Shown: positions 22,310-34,242 of the stretch, one piece after another
Numbering within the stretch: the first letter of the stretch is position 1
Layout: every line of letters begins with the position of its first letter
Assembly: GCF_016906535.1 (NCBI RefSeq)
Contig: NC_057371.1
Span: 372,001-436,000 of the forward strand
From: Rhizoctonia solani
Lineage: Eukaryota > Basidiomycota > Agaricomycetes > Cantharellales > Ceratobasidiaceae
Length of the DNA stretch: 64,000 nucleotides
Direction of reading: 5' to 3'
Notes under the pieces: model-generated
Database searches by the model: none
Told to the model about the DNA's origin: nothing
What the model saw: only the letters and a program-made list of their open reading frames with translations
Made by a program: the position numbers and the translations under genes

Positions 22310-22530
22310 ATTCATAATACTGGAGGACCTGTTGCAACTTGTTAGCCAACCGGCGCGAGAATATGACTTCTTTGTTCGCACGAAAACTGTAAGTAGTTTC
22401 TTCTTATTCTATCTTTGCGCGAGCTATAGCTAAGAATTTGGCGATATTAGGCTTGAGAATTTGTGTAATACCTTAACTGCCGCTCACCTGAGGTGCACGG
22501 AGCGGAATCCGCTTATTCCAAGTAAGACTA
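22310..22530 (+). pseudogene. Eroded third copy of the duplicated unknown gene
   Basis: Around 22,320-22,390 and 22,449-22,530 two segments resemble the end of exon 2 and the start of exon 3 of copies A and B. The donor GTAAGT and the AAHLRCTERNPLIPS stretch (compare AVAHSKGSERLLLILS) line up. No start or complete frame remains. Confidence 0.45.
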
Positions 22531-24967
22531 TGAGTGCAAAAGCTACCTGTCCAATTCAGCCGATCTTGAACACGTTAATTGGGTTGGCATTAGCACTTTT
22601 TATCGATTAGCTACACTTTTTAGTTGACTAATTATGACTGCGTTTACGTGGGTATGCCGTTTGAGTTGCAACCAAGATTAGAGTCGCCAGTCCTGGCTTA
22701 ACAAATTTGGTATATTCGCCGCCCACACCGCTGAAGTCTCGAAGCCATCTTGGTTGATTCTTGGGATTTAACATTGGATCCCATCTAACCGAGTAAGGAC
22801 AAACGTAATGCATGCTCTGCGTAAATTCCGTCGGCATTGTTCTTGGCGCCAGGGATCATTACTAGCCGAGTGCTCATATCCATATATATATCTACCACTA
22901 ATGCCTGCTCTTTCTTCTAAATCAGAGGCAAGACAAAAACCTTTGTTATGCGTTTTCAGACAGAAGGGGGATAAACTTTGGGGTCCACTAGCAAACCGCG
23001 GTCTCCGTATAAACAGTCTCGATCAGGCAATCGGCTAGTCTTACCCCAATACCATAACTGTGAAACATATCTTTGACCCTCTTTCTAGAATGCTCCACTA
23101 GAGGATCTAGACAAAGACTGTTTATGCGCATAGAAGCTCCGTCACTCTTCCCGCCACATTACTAAGGAGCTGATTGCGGTTCATATGTCGAATACATTCT
23201 CGTTGCAAAGGGTACTAATCTCGGCAGAAGGACTAGCGTATGCGGTGGTTCTTTGATGCAATTGAATTGGTGATAGGATTTATGGAGATGACTCTCCGTA
23301 CTCATGCGCCCCGCACTGCGGAAAATCAAGCTCTTGGAGCCGATCGCTAACCCCAGTGTTGGCCTGGCTTGTTTTGTAGCTACGAGCCGACCACAGGACT
23401 GCAATGTACGAAGCGCAAAACTTCCCGAGCCAATCTGTACATTCATCCACGTGAAAGTTATGGTTGCCTCAAGATCCTGGTGTGTATATGTGTCCGGCAG
23501 AACACATGAGCGCTCGATCAATAGTTTTGTATTGACGGCGATAACTTCCGTTCATTGATTTCTCTTGTACTTCGAGTCAGTTCCAGTGGATACTTTAAGT
23601 TCGGCTTTCGGCGAACCAGTAGTGGTAACATTATGTGCCGTATGGAGTAGCGCTCTTGTGAATTAACAATTGATCGATTATAAGTACAACCGAGCATCGG
23701 TACCGCACCCTACTATCATGATGCCATGTTGGCCCCTATTCCCCCACGAAAATAAACTTGTGTTGCAGTAAACATTCAGGCAACATCATAGTGCGGCGAT
23801 CGTACAGACAAGACCACAAGTAAAATCTTGGCTTATTCTGGTTCGTCTGGACACACATATATTGATATTTACAGAACCTCTTGTGACTCTGGCGTGGCGT
23901 GCGTTTTCATGTGGTGGGCATGGTGCCTGGATACAACGTACTATCACAGTATTTTTTGAATGTTCCATAAAAGCTGTATTAATGTGATACGGACTAAGAG
24001 TTGGGGACTATCGCGAATAGGAAAATAGACCACTCACATCTTGGTAAATTATGAGTGCAATCGACACGTGTGTCAAGGCTCGAGGTCTCGTCTGCACCTA
24101 TATATGTGGCACCGTTTACGTCCCGCAATTCAAGGGTTCTGCCAACGATATGTCTCACCCTCGATCAATCCTTCTCGAGGACGTATCAAAATTATTAAGT
24201 AGTACACCACGAGCCGCTACATGAGGACACTAGCATGAAAGGATTTCCCTGAATAGGACGAAAGATATTCAGGTACAAGTCACTCGAACACGTAACTTGG
24301 CAAGTTACCAATACTCCTGAACTTCAACCACCTTGTACGGTACTAGTGCACTGATCGTAAATCACATACAATGCAAACCAACGCCGATCGTACAAGGCAG
24401 TTATTGTTTAATCTATGAGCACCGCTCCTGTATGCGACTTACATCCACCATAGCCAATAATAGCACACAATCAAACAGTGCAAATCCAATACTAGGCTCG
24501 AGATTTTGAACACAGAGGAGAGCTCAGATAACCGTCATGCAATTCAGCCTTCTCAGATGACACAACTTTAAAAGCACACAACTGCATTCAACCAAACAAT
24601 CATTACCAGACATACGAAACACAAAACAAGCTACTACCAAAAGAGGCACAAACAAAGCGATGGAGATGGATGCTCAAATCTACAATGCGAGAATAAAAGA
24701 AATGCTTTTTTAAAGTTTTTTCGGGAGGGGAGGGGAGGGTGGCAACGTCAAAGTCGTCCAAAATTCGTCAGAAAAGTCAATCCGGTCAAAACGATGGGAG
24801 TCAAAAACGAGGGCAACAAACACGAGAATCAGACAGTTCGAGAGGGGCAGAGGAAAGGGGGGGAGGGGTCAGGACACACACGCACACGCACACACACCAT
24901 ACAAGCTGAAGAGGCCGCACATCTCAGAAGGCGATACACACTTAGAACACGACACACACATCACACC
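22531..24967. other. Gene-poor region
   Basis: I find no supported gene over about 2.4 kb. Frames are short and without conserved motifs. Near 24,870-24,960 there are CA-rich simple repeats just beyond the stop of the BCS1-like gene. Confidence 0.6.
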
Positions 24968-27715
24968 TCAAGCAATCAAGTCGGTAACGCTCTCAATGAT
25001 TCCGGCGGTCGACACCGGGCCACCGGTTGCGCCCTTAACGTTCACCCATTTGCTTCCAGAAGGCTCAGTACTTTGGGATTCAGTGCTGTTGGTGGTAGTG
25101 CGTGTTTTGGTCGTCGCAGCGTCGCTTTCGTCGTCCGAGGTCTCAGAATCAGTTGTGGCGGTGGAGTTGGTGGTGCCCGTGGTAGCAGAAGAGGTAGAAG
25201 CAGTTACAGAGGTGGATGATGATGATGTACGTGACTGGCGCCGGGCGTTCCTCTGTCGGTAGTCGTAAGCACCATCTCGACGGCACAGCTCAGGCAACCT
25301 ACGGCTTCCTGCTCCAACTTGAGCTTGCGCTCCTTTTCGAGTTTCTCTTCTTTTTCCTTCTTCCTCTTTTCACGCTTTTCCTCTTTCTCTTTTTTCTCCT
25401 TTTCTTCCTTTTCCTTCTTCTCCTTCTCCTCGGCCTAGGATTCTAGTTAGAAACAATTTATCATATAGATTCAAAACATACCTCTTCCTTCTCGAGCCTC
25501 TCTTTCTCTCCTTCTCACGCTTCAGGCGTGCCTTGGTCTCGCGCTCCTTGATAATCCAATCTATAGATGTACTATCAGCTTCATATTCAAAACAAACAAA
25601 GACAAAACCTCACCAGCAACTTCATCTACACACTCACGAGGACGAGTCTTGTTCTTGAGCAGGTATCCCTGAAGGCTAGCAACGCTCAGCTCGTCCTCGG
25701 GAATGTGCTGCGCAAAGCGCTTGGCTAGCTCTGAAATCTCCTCAACATCGAGGAGGGGAACCAGTGCCGTGTATCGCGACGACGGTTTGCAAGACGCTTC
25801 TTCTCTGCTTCTTCTGCGTCTTCGGGGGTGGGCTCTTCTTCGGGTAACGGGGGGTTTAGACGGGAAGAAGTTCTTGAAAATCTCCTCGGCTTGCCACCTG
25901 GATGCATTCTTAAAGTCGACCCATACTGATTAGGATAGTCAATAAAAGTTCCGGCCGCCTCGGAAAACAAAATAAAAATAAAACTCACCATCCATACGAC
26001 CCGGCCGAGAGAGCGCGGGGTCCAGGCGCTCAATGTGATTAGTCGTTGCGAATAACAAACGACCTTCGGCCCGCTACGCCATCGAGACAGTTCAACAACC
26101 CGCTGAGACTAAGTGTGTTGGGATCATCAGCCTTGGTTTCTGCTGCAGTCTTTGCGGTGGGAGCACCCGTCGACTTGGTATCACGGCTAGTGCCTCGTGT
26201 GAATGCAGCATCCAAATCCTGTTGTGAAATAAGCAATAAATCCATATCAATGAGTTATGACACTAACTTCGAGTAGGATACACCGCTGAGGAATACGTCC
26301 CATCAGGTTCGCTAGCGTGTTATCACTCATTCTGAAATACAAATCAGGACTAGAGCAAGACTTTGCACGGGATCAACCTACCCTTTCATATTTAGACTGA
26401 CAACGTAAATGTCGAGACCAAGCTCTCCAGCAAGTGCATGGATCAAGGAAGTCTTGCCGCTTCCAGGGACCCCGTGAAGCAGGTACCCTCGACGGAAAGG
26501 AATACCTGTAAATTAATTGAATTTAATTTTACCCGAAACGTACTAGTAAAGTCGTCTTACCCCGCTCAGCGTACCAATCTTCACTTCGTAAAAAGTCCTT
26601 GGCGTCGGTGAGAAGCATGTCCTTCACACCAGGCTCAAGAACGATCGACGACATTGGTCGTTTGTGTCGGGCTCCGTTCCAGCGCCATCCTCCTCCTCTG
26701 CACACGATCGAAATTAGTAAGCGATCGAGAGTGATTAAATCGGGACCTTACTGATCGGCGAGGAAGATGTGAACTGTTATTTATATTTGTTTAGTTTTAT
26801 ATTTCCCACGCTGCGCCATGACGACGTACCTCGGTGTTCCATGTCCTGTTCGTACTCGTACTTGGCTTGAAGGACGAGTTTCTTGATGATGGCATTGTTG
26901 CGGCGACTACGCTAATTTTCAGCTCACCACGAGTGCCATCTCGGGAGCTTGTCCGGGTGATCTGTATTAGATGGACAGACGTCAGCACTGTGGCGAATCC
27001 GATTGCCTTTTCTCCTCACGCGCAGCCAATGGCCCCTGTAGTAGATATTGTGGGTAGTATCTGACGAACCGAACGTCAGACAATGAAGCCAATACCATCA
27101 TGTGATGGAACTAACCGGCTGATGGTGTCAACGCCACCTTACGCTTCCTTCGGCCGTGAACAAGTTGCTCGTCATCGTCTACCAAACCAAATTCCTCATC
27201 TTCCTCAAATTCCTGATCGGTAGGGGTTTTTACGCCCAGTCTCGAAGAATCAGCATTGCGGGTCGTGATCTCAAATTCGCGCGCACGGCTCCAAGCGGGC
27301 TAAGAGCAGATCAGTACCGGTGCGACTGCATCTCCGGCCATGCTTACTTGTTTGGAAAGCCAGTGCATCACCCAGTCATATGGGCTTGGACAGCATGAAT
27401 ACCACATACTTCGTACAATGCCCTCGAGTACTTACTAGTCATCTTGCATAAACGTGGCGGTGAGGAAACTGCATGCCAGCTCATCAGTAACTGTGCGAAA
27501 AAAAAAAAAACGGAGACCGAGCAAGACGAGTGGAAAAAATCCCGCCTGAAAATACATGAACATGGATAATAAAACGTACAATGAATCGACAAAAGTGCTC
27601 CATCCCGTATACCCGTGCGTCGTGCAGTTTCCACTGCGCCCCCGATGACCACCAGTCTCAACGTGTCTTGTAATGCATTTGAACCAGGCACTAGTAGGTT
27701 CTTCAGTGTATCCAT
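24968..27715 (-). CDS. BCS1-type mitochondrial AAA ATPase, with several frame breaks
   Basis: About fourteen exons on the minus strand, from ATG 27715. The better-defined ones are 27580-27715, 27436-27468, 27348-27384, 27116-27299, 27020-27060, 26830-26961, 26752-26773, 26561-26697, 26382-26505, 26268-26331, 25989-26218 and 25614-25925. BCS1 is an inner-membrane AAA protein that helps assemble complex III. Features: an N-terminal [13 protein letters not shown] block, the BCS1-specific middle domain ([12 protein letters not shown]), Walker [10 protein letters not shown], a Walker-B-like ILLE-DLDAAF split by an intron, [13 protein letters not shown], a sensor region [12 protein letters not shown] and SRPGRMD. 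A Lys/Glu-rich coil and a Ser/Thr-rich tail follow. Frame breaks lie near 27,598, 26,911, about 26,083, and as a compensating pair at about 25,855 and 25,762. Another is likely near 25,290. Gene or recent pseudogene cannot be settled here. Confidence 0.8.
25316..25436 (-). repeat. Lys/Glu-coding purine tract in the BCS1-like tail
   Basis: An almost pure pyrimidine strand of about 120 bases, which on the coding strand gives alternating Lys and Glu codons and a highly charged helix. Such tracts are prone to slippage. Confidence 0.75.
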
Positions 27716-29785
27716 TCTCTATTGCTGTCTCAGATACGCGCGCGTGAGGGGCGGCACAGGGGATGAACGGAGGGAGAAAGAGAGGAGAGCCTGGGGACTG
27801 AACGGGTGCCACGGGCGGGCCGGTCTTTATACACGACCTGCTGTTACTGAGTTCGGCGAGAACCTAAGCTCAGGGCAGGGCGGCACAACGTGTACTTTAA
27901 ACCAATATGACCCTGTATATGATCAACAGGCAAATGCAAACGTCCAATTCCAAGATTTAACTCTGTGGGAGTGGAAGTGTGTGGCTTGGCCTTTCTTCCC
28001 CACATCATCTCCGAATGTGCTCCGTGTACAGCTCTCCGGGATTACCTGCTACTTCCCCGCTTTTGTTCAGTCGATGACTCTGTGCGGTTCTGGGCCACCA
28101 AGCGCTCTTTGTTTACACACCATAAACACGTGTGCCTTATCAGGTGGCCTCGGATAATTGGACCCAATTCCCACCGGATTTTCCTATGTTTCAGATCACA
28201 GTATGTATATATTTCTCCAACAGATCTCAGCCACCACATTTAAAACGAATAAGAAAGTTGGAGCGGGATGGGCCCAAGTCGAGCAAATCCCGCTGCACCA
28301 CCTGACACTTTCTCATCATTTTCCCCACCAACCGAAAGTCCCGCTCGTGCGACTGAGATTCTAGACGAATTCAGCTCAGTTAGCCGTTTGTGAGAATCTT
28401 GCTCATTTATCCCCCGTTCAAACAGAAAAGAAAAAAAGAATGAAACAACGAGCGTACATTCTAATGGACTGTGTCCCCGGGGTTCCAAGTCATTAGCTGG
28501 AGCTGCGGCGGGGCGGAAGCCCACTTCAGTATGACTCATTACTGTAAACGGACACCGGATAGGCTAGGGAAACGACACCCCTATCTTGGGGTCCCGTTCT
28601 TGAATTTGAATAAGCGCTCAAAAGGACGGGGCAACGATGCGAGAAAAAACCCTTCCCGACAACTGTTTTGGCACTTGAAACAGGAGCCTACATGCGTATA
28701 TGGTCCCCCCCTGGGCAGAGCCTTCGAGAACTCGTAAGCGCATGCGCAGTTGGTATCGAACTTTCTAGTAGAGATAAATCGGATGCCGAGGAAATGGCAA
28801 TAGATAGTTTCATCCGTAGCCCGGTTGCCTAGGCGGATTCTTCCATATCGGAGCATACCAAGAAGTTAAATGAAAACTATATTGCTTCATTATACAAATC
28901 TAACCTGGTGGCTCTTGGTATGCTATTTCTTATTCATCGCACACAGAAAAGTCAATTCAATACCAAACCGTGACTTTAGATGCCCGGAAAATTTTGGAAA
29001 TTAAATAATAATAATTGAAATTTCTTGAGTTGGTAGATTGGGAGTCGAGTTGTTCGACGTAATAAACATTTCGGGAGTACTTCTTACTTTTCAGGGGCAT
29101 CTTATAGCAATAAACGGGCTGCAACTTCATGACGTGATCCGTACCATTTGCGTCCTCCACATGTGTTGTGGAGACACTAGTTCTGATACATTGTATCAAG
29201 TAATACCCCAGGGAAAAAGTGACCTGCTCAGGTCAACGAGGAGATAACTTACGTGTAAACGCCCCCGACCTGTTAGTTGTACTGTGCCAGGTGCCGCCAC
29301 AATTCTCCGGTACACCTAAAGTTGTTTCTAATTTCAAAAAGGAAAAGGGAAATCCGCGATCATGGTTCTGGATGCAGATCGAGCCGCGAAGGTACCGGCC
29401 GGTCTGTGGGGGGAGGGGGAACAAGTCGGGGATACCAAAAGTGTGGGGAAATGCGAGCGTCATAGCTGGCGTTGCTCGTTGGGGGTTGAGTATTCGCCTC
29501 GTATTCAACCTCAGTGCACAGATCACACCAAGGATACACGCGCATCAATAAGATGATAAAGTCGATAGATATCGATGTAATATAGAATGATGAGCAGAGC
29601 TGTAATGTAATTGCAGAAAGTTCTGATTGACACACCGTGAGACCTGAAGATACCTAGTAGCACCGCACATTGCATAGCTTGCGGCCCGGAGGTAGACAGG
29701 GGATCCACTCGGAGCGCGACACGCTCAAATCACTCGCTTAGATTAAGATGGATCGATGCAAGCTATTGTGCCAGCTCTCATATGT
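27716..29785. other. Gene-poor region
   Basis: No supported gene. The longest frame (27615-28157, plus) overlaps the first BCS1 exon antisense and has no family features. An A13 homopolymer lies near 27,500 inside the first BCS1 intron. Confidence 0.55.
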
Positions 29786-29789
29786 TAAA

Positions 29790-30131
29790 GGTTAAAAAGA
29801 GTGTTTGACGAGGTCCTGTCGCAGGAGAGAAGTGCAGTGTACGATCTGAGCTCGGACGTAGTACATTCTTTGGGGCCGACAATCCCGTCGATCATCTGCT
29901 GTATTGCCGTAGAATATAGTATCGATGGTGTGAGTGACGTTCCAAATTAAACACAAGTGGTTCCAGAACAAGAATATTCAATGGGCCGTTCAGCAGAAAG
30001 GATTGGCGGATGTGCGGCTTCGGGCATTGGCTATGGATGCCGAAAACGAAAGTCCTCATTCCACAGCACGTGATGCAATAGTGATTAATCGACCCAAAGG
30101 AGCGCCTTCCGTTGCGCCTTCGTCTGAATGA
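29790..30131 (+). CDS. Possible 3' fragment of an unknown gene
   Basis: The last 180 bases read as a plausible coding stretch ending PKGAPSVAPSSE before TGA at 30129-30131. A preceding frame (29,795-29,920, beginning RVFDEVLSQERS) could be the upstream exon, with a donor near 29,928. No start codon, domain or family is identifiable. Confidence 0.25.
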
Positions 30132-30511
30132 AGGGTACCTTTATTGAGACCACGTTATGGGGCTCGATTTCGCAAGTTCGACTCAGAGGTCCTAGTGGTC
30201 AAGTTGAGCTGCGGGTTCCGAGTACCATGTAACTGGGTGGTTTGGCCAACCCCGACTCTCCGCTGCACCAATGGTGTCGCCGCACATCATTGTAAGAAGT
30301 TCGCCCGTGGCTGAGGTATGGTCCAGAGCCTGACCTTGAGCATAGGACTGCCGATACGGTCGAAACGCGCCGATGCCAATACGAATGAGCAGACGCATGT
30401 TTAATTGCCGAGTCTAGCAAGGAACGCTGCCGTATAAATTAACCCGAGTCCTGACATATGTCTCGCAAAGGCAACATAATGAGTAGGCTAATCAACCAGA
30501 ACCTATGAACT

Positions 30512-31257
30512 TTAATCCCTTCGATCCATTTCTACCTCATCGTCTTGCTCCTCTCCGGCCATTTCGATACCTTCACGCATTTCTCTCTTGACGCACAGCT
30601 GTTCAGCCCCAACAACGGAAATGACAGCGCCCAACGCCATGATTAGCCAAAAGAATAGCGAGGTAGGGAGTGATCGAGCATAGTAGGTCGTGAGTATGGT
30701 ATGGTTCAGAACAAGGGTCAGGGCAAAGTCGAGGATGTGCGTTGGGCGTCGGACCAAGATGTACAAAAAGTATACACTGATACTAATAAGTCAAGTGATC
30801 GAATAAATGTATTTTTTTTTATTACTCACTCCACTGTGGATGCGACCAGCCAACATAGGGATATGATCCAGCTCCTGACCGGATCAACCCATGCCTCTTC
30901 TTGCCCAGAATCACCACCCAGCTTGACCCCTCCACTCCATGCGCCACTGCTACTAAACCCACTCCACCCGCGGCCTCGAGGTTCGCGAATAGTAGCCCGG
31001 CCGACTAGTTCTCGCCAGTCCATGACCATCGCAACGTTGGCAGCTCCTCCCTCATAGGCGAGGGCGTATGGGTTTGCGAACAAGTATAGGAGAGGTGGTA
31101 TTAACAGAGAAAGAACGAGATAATGCAAACATTGAAGAGCGATAATCTGCGAAAAACACGGTCAATGGTTCGGGACTATGACAGGTCACTTGATTCTTAC
31201 CTGAGCGATAATTATAGTTGGGTGCCATCCGTGTGGAAGGCGAAATGAGGAAGACAT
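30512..31257 (-). CDS. SYS1: SYS1 Golgi-trafficking membrane protein
   Basis: Three exons, 31201-31257, 30830-31146 and 30512-30782, encode 214 aa with no break. Phases are 0 and 2, with GTAAGA and GTGAGT donors. The sequence carries the SYS1 pattern: HYLVLSLLIPPLLYLF, YEGGAANVAMVMDWREL, a variable Ser/Gly loop, then WIISLCWLVAS, YFLYILVRRPTHILDFALT and LPTSLFFWLIMALGAV, giving four membrane helices and an acidic cytosolic tail. SYS1 recruits the Arl3/ARFRP1 GTPase to the trans-Golgi network. The loop between the first two helices is enlarged by a Gly/Ser-rich insert, which I recall as common in basidiomycetes. Confidence 0.88.
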
Positions 31258-31765
31258 GGTATCATTTCATACAAATCGATATTATTGTTCGTCGCTTGAA
31301 TTAGAAAGGTTCATGTAGTTTTAATCCAGGGCTTGTTGAATGCTGAAACACATAAGATGACCCTTACCGTATGCGACGTTGGTTGCGTGGTCAGAGTTAT
31401 CGTTACAGGAAAAGAGGAATTGCAAAGGATACACGTTGGTAACGGCAAGCGCGCTTAGTTCTTATTTGTTACACATTTGTAACATTAATTATCACCCCGT
31501 AGAGAATCGACACACATAAAAATGAGAAATCAAATAAATATATGCTGTTGAGTTTAATTGTGTACTCTATATACTTGTAAGCGGTGCAGTAAATAGGAAA
31601 GCACCAGAGAGCAAGGCTTTAGAATACTGAAACAACCTATGTGGCCGTCAAGGCATGAAATCAACCGATTTCTGCGAAAGATGGACCTGAATAGGTTTGC
31701 TAGGCTCGGCCATCTGGGACTTATTAACAGAGAGCTGAAGTATTAAGTGTATAAAGTTATTATTT

Positions 31766-33409
31766 TACCATAAAACTAAAAGAAATCTCACTCACACAGC
31801 TTCTATTCGCATCCTCTGGTCCCGGATATCTTCCTGTAGTGTCGCTGCCATAGCCAGATCTTGTGGTACCCAGTATACTTCTAGCCTGAAGTTCATAAGC
31901 TACCGACTGGCGAACATATATTAGATTATCCCTATGTTAAATATAGTCCTGAAAGGCTTACCCCTGAGGCGAACACAGGCTCGCTCACAAGTCCCGTGGT
32001 GCCCTGGGATATAGCGAGACCGGATAGTCTAGCGCGACGAGGCCGCTCAAGCTGTCTTCGCACATATCCTTGTCTACCGAGACGGGGAGTGAATGCTTTT
32101 GTTGAAATTTAGGGCACCTGAAACTTCGAAACTTACCCAGTTAATGTTATCATCAAGGACATAAGCAAGAATTTCTCTGTCCAGCGCCAAGTAAGTAGAG
32201 TACCACGTAATGAATTAAAGACTAACCGGATAGATCTGCAGCCAACGGCGCTGGTATTAATTTTTGGGGCAACTATAAAGTGTCAGCATACCAAAAAACC
32301 AAAAGTCACAATATGAGTGACTACGCTTACAACATATACATCAAGAATGACTAGAGCAATCAAGCACAGAGGCATAGCTGCAGAGGCCTTGGGTTCCGGT
32401 GTTAGCTCATATGATCAAAGCAAACTATGTATGGTCGATGAAACGAACCCATATAAAGTGCCAGCAGTCACAAAGACGTTATCGTTATCGTTATGATCTG
32501 AGAATTGGTATAAGGGGGGTTAAGCAGACGCAATGATTCCCACCACTTACCTCCTCGCAGCCGGTACAAATAAATTGTTGCTATGGGTTGATGTTATTCA
32601 GGAGGTGTTATAGAGAAGCTAGAAGGCAGAACCTACTTGTCACGGTCATACAAAGGTCCAGCGTAAACGCACTAAAAATCCATACAGCCACTGCATTACA
32701 GGAAAGCCAGTTGTAAGAAATTGTGGTAAACTGTGGGGTTGTACGGCATACATGTAGTATCGATCTGATCCTGGAGGTTAGAATGACACGGTCGTCGATG
32801 GGAGACGACCTACTGTGCGCCATGTACTGTGTATCACTCCAGCAGCGAAGAGTCCCTGCGATTTCAGATCATTGACGAGCTCGCCCCGCTTCATTTAATC
32901 AGCACATACAATCAAGGCACCAGAGATAAGTGCAGCGAAAAGGCCAAGGACAAATGGAACGACAAATATCGTTCGTTTGTTAAACATTCGCCAGCACCTA
33001 TAAATGAAGAAGGCCTGGGTGGATGCAGCAATACTACACGTGACGAATATGGAGCTAAGCTCAAACTACGAGTCGATCAGACTAAGCATTGGCTATTGCG
33101 TTATCGATTAATAACTTACAGGTAAAAGGTTCGGCACAGGATCCAATGCTGAAAAAGCTTCTGCTATACGAATTATGGTGTGTGTCAATGATAGAATGTT
33201 GGTGAATACCACATAGACTTTGAACCACAGCCGGTGGCTGTGCTTGGACGTAAGGAAACTGATCAACAACGGGATAAGTACACCTATTTCAATTAGTCAA
33301 ATGCCTTAGATGAACAGACGATTGTATTTCGAGCACCTTGGGTGATTCCTTGTAGTATAGCTAATAGAATCTGCTGCTTCGAAGTAAGCGCGAAGGAAGA
33401 GGCTCCCAT
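31766..33409 (-). CDS. Multi-pass fungal membrane protein (DUF6534-like)
   Basis: Start ATG 33409. Clear exons are 33337-33409, 33120-33283 and 32910-33065; several short ones follow. Hydrophobic segments include GVLIPLLISFLTS, SSIFVTCSIAASTQAFFIYR, TIFVVPFVLGLFAALISG, AVWIFSAFTLDLCMTV and MPLCLIALVILDVYV. The tail has LLMSLMITLTG then YVRRQLERPRRARL. Seven-helix arrangement, a W..MF pair after helix 4 and the LTG..Y..R..ER close resemble the DUF6534 membrane family, which is greatly expanded in Agaricomycetes and has no proven function. The exon near 32,855-32,750 does not join cleanly in frame, so that junction and the C-terminus (about 31,770-31,980) are unresolved. Confidence 0.5.
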
Positions 33410-34242
33410 AACTGGGGGGCGTTATGGTCGTGACAAGGATGGTTTTTTGAGGCTCATTACACTAAGGTTATAAAGGGGCAAATAGTGTTAGGTGCGAGTC
33501 AACTTCTGACCGATGCCATATGACGTTAGTATAAAAGAGGCGTCGATATTCCTGAAAATGGGCGAGGCCCGTGGGCGCCACTGACATTTAAATCCATGCC
33601 AACTGTTTTGAACGGAGACGTGCGTCGTTGTGAGAGTGTGCGTTTATAAGCTGAGCCCGGGACCAAAACAGAATGACGTGTAGAACATTAGGTAAATAGA
33701 GCAAGCTGGTTTTCTGGTTGCAAGTCCGGCCCAAACGTATCCCGCGCTAGAAAGTGACGGTGACCAAAGATGAGTAACTGCGTGTGCCTCGATGAATCGA
33801 CATCGTCGACTTTAATAGGTTAGAACGCTCGTTGTATAAGGGTTTGTGGCATCGTTGGTGTTCAATAGTTGTCTTATTTAGTCGGACTAGTATGCCAAGT
33901 TATCAACAAGACGCCCATCCAGGGTCGAGGAACCGTATCGCCAGCTGGATCCGGTTCCACTAGTAAGTGCCTGGAACGGGGATCTGACTACTATTCGGGC
34001 CATAAAACAAACCCACAAGTCATCCATTTACCTATAGCCCACATCAGAAACCTATCTTTATCACAAGTGTCGGATCGTCGTTGATCAATTTATTGATCTA
34101 GATTACTGTTGTATGGATATGCAATTGTGACCGCGAACCCAATAAGGACCTTTAAAGTTCCATTCGATGGCCTCACGTGGTTCCTGCAACCACCACCACG
34201 CGACCGATATCTGGCGGTGTAGCCAAATTATTCGAGTTTATA
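33410..34242. other. Intergenic region between divergent genes
   Basis: Separates the membrane protein (minus) and MYND gene (plus) starts. No conserved frame recognised. Confidence 0.5.

Noticed and set aside
27615..28157. 180-codon plus-strand frame
   Set aside because: Antisense to BCS1 exon 1 and then unconserved; no splice or family support.
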